Positions 10,633 through 22,500 of a stretch of DNA of 64,000 nucleotides are shown in pieces. Source of the stretch: Nematostella vectensis (lineage: Eukaryota > Cnidaria > Anthozoa > Actiniaria > Edwardsiidae); the NCBI RefSeq assembly GCF_932526225.1, contig NC_064039.1, positions 14,650,139 to 14,714,138 on the forward strand. The letters run 5' to 3'. The notes below the pieces were generated by a model. It saw only the letters and a program-made list of their open reading frames with translations. It ran no database searches and was not told the DNA's origin. Both the position numbers and the translations under genes were made by a program. Each line of letters begins with the position of its first letter. Positions within the stretch are counted from its first letter, which is position 1.

Positions 10633-12348
10633 CAGATTTTACGATGCTTTCCTCCACACTTTCTCATATTACTTAGAAAAAAGTGCGAATGCCCTTTTAA
10701 AAAGATCAAGCTCTTATTGGGTTGACAAAATGGGTTGTGACGCTTAAAAAAATGCAAATGTGCACCCTTAACTACATTTATAACAACCGCTTATTTCCGT
10801 AAAAACACCGACAATGGTATCGGCAAATATAATTAATGTTGAACCAAATAAGATGCTATTCGAAACGTCAATTGAAGGGCATAACAAATGATACGGGGTT
10901 TTATGATAATTGAAGCAATCGTTTATTTTAACTTCTCTTTGTTCGAAGTTAATGTTTTATTGGGGAAATGCAGGTATTCGCATAGACAAGTATTGGGAAA
11001 TCCTCTGCTGTTTTATATAACAGACGTGGGGGCGCCCTATTGCTTTTAGTGAAAGGTATGTGTATTCAGACATTGGGATAAATTTAAAATGTCGCATTGA
11101 AAGGTATCTTTATGGTCTTTTGGTCTTTCGGTCTTTTCGTATTTTTTTTTGTTCAGCAAGGGATTGCGTATTATGTTAGTTTATCAAATTTATGGCTTTG
11201 AAGATGGTTGGAAAAAAGTTTGGGAATACGTGTCTGCATAATCACATTAAAAAAAAGAGCTTTACCTATTTTAGTAGGTGACATAAAACAAATCGCCTCC
11301 TAAAATAATCAATTAAAAAAATTACACTGTTAAATTGCCCCAAGCTTAGTTCCCTAATGCACAACTGTTTATCAAACTCATTTGTAATCGCGACCACATA
11401 CTGAGGGGATCCGTAAATAAATATGTTTGTGTGAGGCACTTTTTGTTCGCTAGTTAACTAGATTTGCGATTCTCGTTTCGATATTTCCGCCAAGCGGAGA
11501 AGCACCCATAAACATTCATGTAACTTGAATAGACCTCACTTTCTTCTCAAAATACGGGAGTCTTTGACAATTTGACAAAATAATTGTTAGATATTGTATT
11601 AAAAATATTCTCTCAAAATACACTTCGTAGTTTAGCAAATAAAAACGGTTTGAATTTAGGTTTATGAAGTATATGTACTTTTTTATAAAAGATCGAGCCC
11701 TAGCGTGCCTTTTCTTTTTTCTCGTATAAGATAATTCCGCCTATTCGCTCAAATTGAGTTGGTTCATAATGCCTCTGGTACAGGCTAATTATGTCCGGTT
11801 AACAGCAATTGTATTTCTAGCAGGTTCTTAATGCTGATTATAGGATTCTTAGCGCACGCATCCAGGTTGTCCAATTTGTCAAACTCTTCTTGTGAACACG
11901 AAAAATATTACTCATTTTCCAGCTATTAGACCAACGCTACTAACTTATATACATCCAAGTGCAATTATGATCGTATCCAACCTCCTGTAGCAAATAACGA
12001 AATGCGCTTTTAAAACTGACTTCTGGTAAGGCTGAAGACACGAAAATCAAAGAATGACTGGTGTTTTATTTTTACGATGCTTTTAAAGGATTTACTACAT
12101 AGTTTACCGTAGCAACTGGACCGAAGCAACAGGACCATTTCTTTAAATGTAAAAGTGCTTAACGAAGATAACGATCTCATCTTTGTCTACGCGGAGTGAT
12201 TACTACATTTTAAATACCTTCTTATATTGATACGGTTTTATTGCATTTCAGGCTGGTAGGCTTTTAAGGTGGTGTTTGAAGACAAAGTAATACGCGTTTT
12301 AAATATCATCGGCTCTGGTTAACGTTTGAAAGATAGGGCACCAAAGCA
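10633..12348. other. Intergenic, upstream of the lectin gene, nothing recognised
   Basis: AT-rich sequence with short homopolymer runs. No exon, RNA gene or transposon end could be supported. The part next to 12349 must hold the lectin promoter, but no convincing TATA box was found there. Confidence 0.5.
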
Positions 12349-15300
12349 ATGAATTGTCTTTTCGCTGTTATATCAGGCATCATATTTGTCCAGGTAAGCT
12401 TGTTTTATTAAAAAAAAAATCAATGTTTAGGGAAAGGGAAAGGGCAGGAGAGCACGAAAAACTGGTCATTTTACGTTTCCTGAACGGTTATTATTTCATC
12501 TCTTCACGTTTAACGGGTGCATAACCTGGCATAACAAAATCACGTTTCACGCAAAATCGATCACTACCGTGTTAACAACCTTGTTATTGAAAAAGGAGAT
12601 CTCTACATTTATCAATTTCTTCAAATTATTCAACTAATTTATATTATTATTGTTCTACTTTCTACATGAAATAATAAAGTTTTGCCGTTAACGGTGGCTG
12701 TTCGTTTCACAAAGGAAACGAGCGACACAGAAAGCCTTGTACAGAAGTCGCGATGTTTAGAATTTTCAGCTCGCGATTTGATTCGAGTGTTTAGTCGTTT
12801 TCACTGTCTTTGTCTTTTTTCCATGATTTATAGCCTAAACCCCCAATCGTAACAAATTGCTGTCAAAATGTACACTAAAAAAGAGAGGAATAAATAAAGT
12901 CCCTTTTGAATAAAAGATAGTCCCCTTTCTACCTTTCCTATTTTAATCTGAACTCTTTTTTAGATATAATAAAATACTTTTTTAAGAACGCTGAGCTTAG
13001 AACATACACCAGCCTTGGTATAAACTTACGCAACTCACGCTATGCTGCGGTCGCCGTGCCACTTTTCCTAAAACCGGATATCCATTTCTCGTGTAAATTA
13101 CTGCATGTTAATGTTTGTCTAGAATCAAAAAGCCCAAACTGTCGCGATCTCGTACCAGAACAATGAATACAATACACCAAAAACTGGAAATCGACTCTGC
13201 CAAATTTTCGTCTTTAATAAGACTTCTTCAGGGCAGAGTCTGCCCTGAAGTTTTCGTCTTTAATAAGACTTCTTCAGGGCAGAGTCTGCCCTGAAGAAGT
13301 CTTATTAAAGACGAAAATTTGGCAGAGTCGATTTCCAGTTTTTGTTAATACTTGTCTAAATACACCAAAAACTGGTATTCGACTCTATAGAGTCGAATTT
13401 TAGTTTTTGGTGTACTGTATTTATTCTTCTGGTTCACGAACACGACTACACTCTTTTTGTTTTATAAGAACGTCTTATTTTCAGTTGAGGCTGGGCCGTT
13501 CTTATTATCGGGACATTTTAAGGCTGAATATGTTCTTAAAGATGTTCTTAAATTTTAGTGTGTATAAAGATATAATACCCAATAAATTATTAGGAAGAGA
13601 ATTACACTAATGATCAATAGCAATAATAAGGTTGTTACTATAAGCACAATTTGATTTGCATTTTAGAACGCATCAGGACTTCAAAAGAATTTTTTTTCTG
13701 CTATCTGAGCCTCGGCATGTTCTTAGCATGTTTTTAAAATGTGATGAAATCTCAGGCTGGACGTTCTTATAAAAAAAGGTTCTTTTAAAAAAAAGATTGT
13801 ATTTGGGCTTTTTGTATTTATTTTGTTTGTCTATTTGCAGTTGTTACTATAATGTTGGCTTCTGCCTGTTTTGTAGCTACTTTTTTTAAATTACTTTACC
13901 AAGGTGTTTAGTATGAGTGTCTTGTATAGTTTAATTTCGAAATTTCCTTTTTGTATTTCCGTAAATGTCTACCATTATAGGTTTTTATTATTATCATGTT
14001 TGGTACTTAGATATTGTGAGGGCCATATTTTATAAAACTGTAAATAGGTTAATATGCAACCCTCGCATTCCCTGCTAGCAGAGGCCTCTTTCTTTTCTCC
14101 GTATTTCGCTGAGCTGGCAGAAAAGAGGCTTCTGCAATCAGGGAATCATGCCCACTACGAGTGATACGATAAAAATATTAAAATTGTGATTTCCTATCAA
14201 TCAGTAAATATTTGTACCCAATTACCAAATAATATGTTTCATACTTTTTATTTAGTCAGTGAAAATTAACGTGTTTATATATGTATCTTAAAGCCTGAAA
14301 CCTCTGGAAAAATTAAGAGCCGTTTCAGGCTGACTTGGGAAAATATAAAGCAGTTACAATAATATACAGGTGCGTACACAGCATTGGCTGAAGGGGGGTT
14401 CGCAGTCATAGGCATCTTATGGAAAATGCATAGTATTTAAGGATTTCTTAATAAAAAATGACCCACTTTTTGGCCGCCACTGCTACCCAGTATACTTGGA
14501 CACAGTGGTTCAAATTTGAGTTTAACGAGTTCTTTCTTCCAAGGTGTATCTGAGTGGAGTAAGCTCGTCCGGCGCGTGGTACGCTGGGACTGACCACTAC
14601 TGGCCAATGAGCGCCGTGCAATACTGGCGAGTGCATGAGTGGTACAGAAGATACAAGGAGCTTTGGACAGGGATCTTACGCGGGGGTAAGCCAGGCAGAG
14701 ACTAGCTAGTCCAAGTCTTAGAGATTTTAGCATAATACGCCTTCCCCAGCAGCGAATCTTGCTACTAGGGTAACAGCCTTCTAACAGTCTAAAAATGAGT
14801 AAAATGTACCATGGCATTGCTAGTTGGTTAGGATACAATTTACGGTTGCACTATACTTGGACGAGTCTTCAGTTGAAAGCCTGATTCAATACCGGTACGA
14901 TTGAGTCCCCCCCCCCCCCCACCCCGAAAATTAATCAAGTGCCCTATTTCTTTTCTCTATTTTTAACGGTTCAAATTCCCGTATCTTTACCCCTGTATTA
15001 ACGTATCTTTCCGTCCAGGATCACAAGATACGACCTACTCCCCCGCTAATGTGGGCATCAGTATGGCCGCAACAGACTCATGGCTCGACCTACAAAGCCA
15101 CAACGACACGTGCTACGTAGAACCCGCCCTTTGCACCGAGGGGCTCAGCCTGGCATTCTGGGTAAACATCCGGGGAACGGCCTACAACAATACCCTGCTG
15201 TCTTTTGGGGGCTGCGATCGCGGGCTCAGGCTTAATCGGTTGGATGCCGGGGAACTGGAAGTAAGACTGAAAAGCGCGGTCCTGGGGGAGACTTGGCGCC

Positions 15301-18300
15301 TGCAGTCTCCTAGCGGTAAAGTGGACAGCGGTCGTTGGCATCATATTGTGGTCACGTGGAATGCGAGTGATGGCCTCAAGCTATACCTCGACGGCTCGAG
15401 GTTTGTTTAATCTTACATGCATGTTTCAAGTACTTAAAGATTGACGGTCAGGCACCCCTATGTTATTGCCTGTTAATGATAAAAATAGCATTAAACAATC
15501 TATATGCACTAAAGCTTCTAAACAACCATCTTCGATTAAAGCCCATGTTTTACTAACGCTATTTATACTCACACTTTTCTCGGCCCCCCCCGCTTGAACT
15601 AGACAACTGAAATAGATACGTCGTTAAGTAATTTTGAGCAGCGTAAGATTAAATGGCGGCGTTCTTAACCTACTAACATGGATAGCATGGATACACAAGA
15701 GGGGGGGATTGACTTGGGAGAAAAAATGTCGAGTGTTTTAATTGCAAGATTTAACACGACAATTCCTAATGACAAGCAATCTTTCCTCAAGATTACAAGA
15801 CGTCATCAACACACACTCAACAAACCAGTCGACCTGGGTGGCTACCAACTGGTCCTTGATGTTAGGGCGGGAACCCTGTTGTGGCGTGACCACACCAATG
15901 GACTTGGACGAGCTGGCGCTCTGGTCGTACCCGATTAGTAACGAAACTGTGGCCAAGGTGTACGAGTGGAGAACAGGTATGTAGTAGACTGGTGCCGAAT
16001 TTTGCCGAACTAGCGAACTTTGCGGGCGCTAACAACAAGTTTTTTTTTTCGCGGTTGAGGATAGAACGCGGTGGTTGTTCGGATTTTTTTAACCGGGTTT
16101 GATATGAAAAGGACATTTGTAATCAATATTATTATGCTGGTTGAGTTGGACTTGTATTATAGATTTTTATGAAACTAAATTTGGCCCACCCATCTTTTTG
16201 TTACAAATTGTTTCAGTTTTGATAATTACAGCGCATTTTAATTCCATTTGTTTTGCTTGGTTTTATTATCTCAAAATCGCGAAAATAGAGTGACCTTTTT
16301 TTTACGAAAATAGGTAAATCGCGAAAATAAAGTGTCGCGAAATATCGCGACCTCAAAATCGCGAAATTTTGACGTCGCCAAAATTTTAGCTGTGATCGTG
16401 CGCGATCATGTTAATAAGCCTTTACAAGTAAATTGATGGAATTATTGACACTATGTGATAATCATGTGTAATATATGTTATAATCACCCGCTTATTCTGC
16501 TCTTGTAGGGGTGTGGAAATCCCATCTCGGCTGTCCAGGAGGCTGGACATCTTTCCAACAGTTCTGCTATCACGCATCAGTCGAGAATCCATCGAGCTGG
16601 ACCAGCGCTCGCTCCACGTGTAAGGCCAACAGCGCCGATCTTGCCAGCATCGTGAGTGCAGAGGAGTTTACCTTCACGGAGAAGTTGTTACGAGGTTTTC
16701 AGGGCTGTGTGTATATCGGCCTGACCAGTCCACAGGGCTTGAACTATAGCTGGACGGACGGCAGTATATGGGGCTTTCATAAACTGGTGAATGCGTCCAG
16801 GGCGGCGAGAACAAACAGCAGCCTGAATCAGTGCGTTCATCGGGTTGAGGATGGAACATGGCGTGTGGGGGACTGTTCTCAGCTCTGCGGTCACGTTTGT
16901 AAGAGGTATCGAGGTGAGTTGTAGATGGTACATGGCGCGTGGGTAACTATTTTTACCGGACCCATTTGTTCGAATGTTTTTTCTTGAGCGGCCACATGTG
17001 TAAAAGATATCGAGGTGAGTGTGCGGCCACGTGTGTAAGAGATATCGAGGAGAATGTACGGCCACGTGTGTAAGAGATATCGAGGTAAGTGTGGTCACGT
17101 GTGTAAGAAATATCGAGGTGAGTATGTGGTCACATGTGTAAGAGATATCGAGGTGAGTATGTGGTCACATGTGTAAGAGATATCGAGTTGAGTATGTGGT
17201 CACATGTGTAAGAGATATCGAGGTGAGTATGTGGTCATATGTGTAAGAGATATCGAGGTGAGTATGTGGTCACATGTGTAAGAGATATCGAGGTGAGTAT
17301 GTGGTCACATGTGTAAGAGATATCGAGGAGAATGTGCGGCCACGTGTGTAAGAGATATCGAGGTATGTGGTCACATGTGTAAGAGATATCGAGGTGAGTA
17401 TGTGGTCACGTGTGTAAGAGATATCGAGGTAAGTGTGGTCACGTGTAAAAGAGATATCGAGGTGAGTATGTGGTCACATGTGTAAGAGATATCGAGGAGA
17501 ATGTACGGCCACGTGTGTAAGAGATATCGAGGTAAGTGTGGTCACGTGTGTAAGAGATATCGAGGTGAGTATGTGGTCACATGTGTAAGAGATATCGAGG
17601 TGAGTATGTGGTCATATGTGTAAGAGATATCGAGGAGAATGTGCGGCCACGTGTGTAAGAGATATCGAGGTATGTGGTCACATGTGTAAGAGATATCGAG
17701 GTGAGTATGTGGTCACGTGTGTAAGAGATATCGAGGTAAGTGTGGTCACGTGTAAAAGAGATATCGAGGTGAGTATGTGGTCACATGTGTAAGAGATATC
17801 GAGGAGAATGTACGGCCACGTGTGTAAGAGATATCGAGGTAAGTGTGGTCACGTGTGTAAGAGATATCGAGGTGAGTATGTGGTCACATGTGTAAGAGAT
17901 ATCGAGGTGAGTATGTGGTCATATGTGTAAGAGATATCGAGGTGAGTATGTGGTCACATGTGTAAGAGATATCGAGGTGAGTATGTGGTCACATGTGTAA
18001 GAGATATCGAGGTGAGTATGTGGTCACATGTGTAAGAGATATCGAAGTGTGTGGTCACATGTGTAAAAGATATCGAGGAGAATGTGCGGCCACGTGTGTA
18101 AGAGATATCGAGGTGAGTATGTGGTCACATGTCTAAGAGATATCGAGGTGAGTATGTGGTCACATGTGTAAGAGATATCGAGGTGAGTATGTGGTCACAT
18201 GTGTAAGAGATATCGAGTTGAGTATGTGGTCACATGTGTAAGAGATATCGAGGTGAGTATGTGGTCACATGTGTAAGAGATATCGAGGTGGGTATGTGGT

Positions 18301-19043
18301 CATATGTGTAAGAGATATCGAGGTGAGTATGTGGTCACATGTGTAAGAGATATCGAGGTGAGTGTGCGGCCACGTGTGTAAGAGATATCGAGGTATGTTC
18401 GTGTGGGTTATCTCAGCTGTGCGCGGCCACGGTATGTCAACGGAAGTATGTTGGTATATGTTGTATATTTCAAATTTACCTATCAGTAAATGCCCTTTTC
18501 AAATTTTTCCGAAAAAAAAGTGAGCACTGAAAAGATGTTAATTCCATATACATGGGGGCTAGATGTCTTTAACCTTTGCTTTACTTAAGGTCATACTTGT
18601 TGCTGACCACACCCATCCTGCTTTTATTCAAGTTGCCGACAGCTATTCATGTACATATATCAGAGTCAGCGTTCAAGCGGCGAATAAGCGCCCTCAGGGA
18701 AATACACACACAGGAAAATATACCTCTAAGCGATTTTGTGTATCACGATGATATTTTCATTTCAGCAGGGATTTTCCAAAGAGGCGAATTCTACTGCCGA
18801 ACCAAGTTTTTTGACCAGGGGCTTGCGGAACATCGAACCTCCATCATAGGAGTAGAAGCACAGATGGACTGTGCATTAGCGTGTCTGATATACGGCCAGG
18901 GATTGTGCCGCTCTTATAATTACCAACAGTATAGCACAGGCTACCCGCAATACCAGGACAGGCGCATCTGTGAATTGAACTGGTCAAAAGACCACAAGCA
19001 CCTCGTGGCCAAATATGGGTTTCAGTACTGTGAGAGATTATGA
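12349..19043 (+). CDS. Secreted LamG - C-type lectin - PAN/apple domain protein
   Basis: Six exons in consistent phase: 12349-12393, 14544-14685, 15019-15400, 15777-15976, 16509-16913 and 18766-19043 (TGA), about 483 residues. Exon 1 is a signal peptide (MNCLFAVISGIIFVQ). Residues about 20-255 form a LamG/concanavalin-like domain; HHIVVTWNASDGLKLYLDG is its typical signature. Residues about 260-388 are a long-form C-type lectin domain with GCPGGWTSFQQFCY at the start and CGHVCKR at the end. The EPN or QPD sugar motif and a clear WND are not visible, so classical calcium-dependent sugar binding is doubtful. The last exon is a PAN/apple domain with several cysteines, ending FQYCERL. The whole protein should be extracellular and bind glycans or proteins, perhaps in immunity or mucus; this is inference. 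The acceptor of exon 4 (ACAAG|C) is weak, and exon 6 may begin 3 nt later. A minisatellite made from the end of exon 5 fills the last intron. Confidence 0.82.
13178..13344. mobile_element. Nested palindromic element with CAAAAACTGG ends
   Basis: The arms starting CAAAAACTGGAAATCGACTC and ending with its reverse complement enclose a 46-bp unit (13205-13250) repeated in tandem (13251-13296) and then partly in inverse. The unit itself contains the palindrome CTTCAGGGCAGAGTCTGCCC. The whole can fold into a long hairpin. It lies in intron 1 of the lectin gene. Confidence 0.8.
13361..13414. mobile_element. Short palindrome with TACACCAAAAACTGG ends
   Basis: An almost perfect 54-bp palindrome: TACACCAAAAACTGG, then ATTCGACTCTATAGAGTCGAAT at the centre (split here by position 13385), then the mirrored end. 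Similar ends occur at 13175, 23368-23412, 24692 and 62872, so it belongs to a small dispersed family. Confidence 0.75.
13430..13820 (+). mobile_element. Dispersed repeat, partner of 52300-52520
   Basis: The block with AGGAAGAGAATT, AATCAATAGCAATAATA-like text and AAATCTCAGGCTGGACGTTC is found in reverse orientation at 52300-52520, diverged but collinear. GTTCTTA motifs recur inside. No coding sequence is recognised. Confidence 0.6.
16250..16400. repeat. TCGCGA-rich intronic repeat
   Basis: AATCGCGAAAATA-type words occur five times within about 120 bp, some forming the palindrome TCGCGA. It lies in the intron before the C-type lectin exon. It looks like a degenerate tandem or dispersed repeat of unknown origin. 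Confidence 0.5.
16988..18396 (+). repeat. Exon-derived minisatellite, about 40 copies of a 35-bp unit carrying a 5' splice site
   Basis: The unit reads GGTCACATGTGTAAGAGATATCGAG followed by GTGAGTATGT (broken here; 35 bp in all). It closely matches the last 25 bases of lectin exon 5 (GGTCACGTTTGTAAGAGGTA then TCGAG) plus its donor GTGAGT. Donor variants GTAAGT and GTATGT also occur, and a few units are shorter. The array begins 74 bp after the true exon end and fills most of the 1.85-kb intron. Reading into the intron meets a stop at 16922-16924, so only the first donor preserves the protein. Confidence 0.93.
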
Positions 19044-19493
19044 GGATAGGTGTTTCTGTATATATCACAACCTGTAAATACTGAATACACACGCTTCGTA
19101 TTATACTGGGACAGGCTTATCCTGTGAATTGCACAGGTCGAATGTGTGCCATAACAAATGATTAAGTGTCCTATTATGATTACAGAACAGTGTATACTGT
19201 AAATATTCATTTTAATATTAAAAAAGTGATTTTACAAAAGGATAATCATCTACAAAATTTGTTTAATAGAATCGAGTGTTGGCTTCCTTCTCTGAATCCC
19301 CACAGAGACGCTTGCTACGTAAGCGTTCACTATTGTCGCAAATTTCTTGTGTTACTTAGGTCTATGGTGCAGAAATTTACTTATTTAAGAAAAGGGAGAT
19401 TCAACACAAAATACAATGTTTCCATTTCTACCCTAGGCATTTTCGAGACAAATTCAATCGCCGTCTACTATTACTACTCTCCCTTTATTATCA

Positions 19494-19499
19494 CAATAC
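19494..19499 (-). terminator. Polyadenylation signal of WDR1
   Basis: TTTATT on the plus strand is AATAAA on the minus strand, about 93 nt downstream of the WDR1 stop codon. It fits a short 3' UTR and leaves about 450 bp to the convergent lectin gene. Confidence 0.6.
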
Positions 19500-19591
19500 A
19501 AAATATTTTCTTTCCAAAAGCTTGTCGATTTTCAGACTAAGCCATCATCCTGCGGCCCTTGTGCAGGCATTAGAACCATCACGAGTCGAGC

Positions 19592-22500
19592 TCAGAGGGG
19601 TGAGATGTTCCACAGGCGGACACAGCAGTCGTGCCCAACGGAGACTAGCGTGTCGTTGTCGTACCACGCAACGCTAGTCACGGAAGACTTAGGATGCGCG
19701 GCTACAAGATGGAGATAAGCGTTAATATAAAGGCTAGAAATACCTGTTGAACTAGCTAGAAATACCTGTTGAACTAGCTAGAAATACCTGTTGAAATAGC
19801 TAGAAATACGTGTTGAACTAGCTAGAAATACGTGTTGAACTAGCTAGAAATACGTGTTGAACTAGCTAGAAATACTTGTTGAAATAGCTAGAAATACGTG
19901 TTGAAATAGCTAGAAATACGTGTTGAAATAGCTAGAAATACGTGTTGAAATAGCTAGAAATACGTGTTGAAATAGCTAGAAATACGTGTTGAAATAGCTA
20001 GAAATACCTGTTGAAATAGCTAGAAATACCTGTTGAAATAGCTAGAAATACGTGTTGAAATAGCTAGAAATACCTGTTAAAATAGCTAGAAATACCTGTT
20101 GAAATAGCTAGAAATACGTGTTGAAATAGCTAGAAATACCTGTTGAAATAGCTAGAAATACCTGTTGAAATAGCTAGAAATACCTGTTGAAATAGCTAGA
20201 AATACCTGTTGAAATAGCTAGAAATACGTGTTGAAATAGCTAGAAATACGTGTTGAAATAGCTAAAAATACGTGTTGTAATAGCTGGAAATACCTGTTGA
20301 ATTAGCTAGAAATACGTGTTGAATTAGCTAGAAATACGTGTTGAAATAGCTAGAAATACGTGTTGAAATAGCTAGAAATACCTGTTGAAATAGCTAGAAA
20401 TACGTGTTGAAATAGCTAGAAATACGTGTTGAAATAGCTAGAAATACGTGTTGAAATAGCTAGAAATACCTGTTGAACTAGCTAGAAATACCTGCTGAAC
20501 TAGCTAGAAATACCTGTTGAAATAGCTAGAAATACCTGTTGAACTAGCTAGAAATACCTGTTGAAATAGCTAGAAATACCTGTTGAAATAGCTAGAAATA
20601 CCTGTTAAAATAGCTAAAAATACGTGTTGTAATAGCTAGAAATACCTGTTGAACTAGCTAGAAATACGTGTTAAAATAGCTAGAAATACGTGTTAAAATA
20701 GCTAGAAATACGTGTTAAAATAGCTAGAAATACGTGTTAAAATAGCTAGAAATACGTGTTGAAATAGCTAGAAATACGTGTTGAAATAGCTAGAAATACG
20801 TGTTGAAATAGCTAGAAATACCTATTGAAATAGCTAGAAATACCTGTTGAAATAGCTAGAAATACCTGTTGAAATAGCTAGAAATACCTGTTGAAATAGC
20901 TAGAAATACCTGTTAAAATAGCTAAAAATACGTGTTGTAATAGCTAGAAATACCTGTTGAACTAGCTAGAAATACGTGTTAAAATAGCTAGAAATACGTG
21001 TTAAAATAGCTAGAAATACGTGTTAAAATAGCTAGAAATACGTGTTAAAATAGCTAGAAATACGTGTTGAAATAGCTAGAAATACGTGTTGAAATAGCTA
21101 GAAATACGTGTTGAAATAGCTAGAAATACCTATTGAAATAGCTAGAAATACCTGTTGAAATAGCTAGAAATACCTGTTGAAATAGCTAGAAATACCTGTT
21201 AAAATAGCTAGAAATACCTGTTAAAATAGCTAGAAATACCTGTTGAAATAGCTAGAAATACGTGTTGAAATAGCTAGAAATACCTGTTGAAATAGCTAGA
21301 AATACCTGTTGAAATAGCTAGAAATACCTGTTGAAATAGCTAGAAATACCTGTTGAAATAACTAGAAATACGTGTTGAAATAGCTAGAAATACGTGTTGA
21401 AATAGCTAAAAATACGTGTTGTAATAGCTAGAAATACCTGTTGAAATAGCTAGAAATACGTGTTGAATTAGCTAGAAATACGTGTTGAATTAGCTAGAAA
21501 TACTTGTTGAAATAGCTAGAAATACCTGTTGAAATAGCTAGAAATACGTGTTGAAATAGCTAGAAATACGTGTTGAAATAGCTAGAAATACGTGTTGAAA
21601 TAGCTAGAAATACCTGTTGAACTAGCTAGAAATACCTGCTGAACTAGCTAGAAATACCTGTTGAAATAGCTAGAAATACCTGTTGAACTAGCTAGAAATA
21701 CCTGTTGAACTAGCTAGAAATACCTGTTGAAATAGCTAGAAATACCTGTTGAAATAGCTAGAAATACCTGTTAAAATAGCTAGAAATACCTGTTGAAATA
21801 GCTAGAAATACCTGTTGAATTACAATCGTGGTCACATTGCATTGGGACACAGGGTTCCGGTGCGATTAAAAAAGCGTGCGCGCTTAATCTATTTTTTTTT
21901 CTTTTAGTTGAATGCTCCTATAGAACCTATAATGTCAAAATAACGCAAACCAGGACTGTTTTTATAATAAAGTTAATTCTATTGACTATTAGCTTAGCGT
22001 TTATGGACTTCACGAAAAGAGTTTTAACGTCCAAGTTATAAGGCTTTGAGTGTTGCTTTCACATACTTTATGGGAAGCGCCATTTACCCCCCCCCCCCCC
22101 CCTCCGTCTCCCCTCCCTCTCCGTCTCTCCCCCCCCCCCCCCCTCTTCAATGTTGGATGATGCCAACGCCAAAACATTGACGCAACATTGAAGGGGGGGG
22201 GGGGGGGGGGAATTCTAAGGGGGGGGGGGGGGTTGCAAATATTATTTTACGGGTTTTGTATTCTTGCATGAATTTTTGTTTTGAAAATATAATTCCGACA
22301 ATGTCCAAATGATTTTTACCATGATTGTAGCTAGAAATACCTGTTGAAATAGCTAGAAATACCTGTTGAACTAGCTAGAAATACCTGTTGAAATAGCTAG
22401 AATTACGTGCTGGTGCATAGCAGCGTATGGGCCCATAAGAGTGTCGCAAACTGCACGACTAACCACCCCTATTAAGCGCCTCTCCTAAACGTGTTGCACA

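Noticed and set aside
16988-21821. Regular short repeats that could suggest CRISPR arrays
   Set aside because: Units are directly contiguous without unique spacers and lie in introns of animal genes. They are minisatellites.
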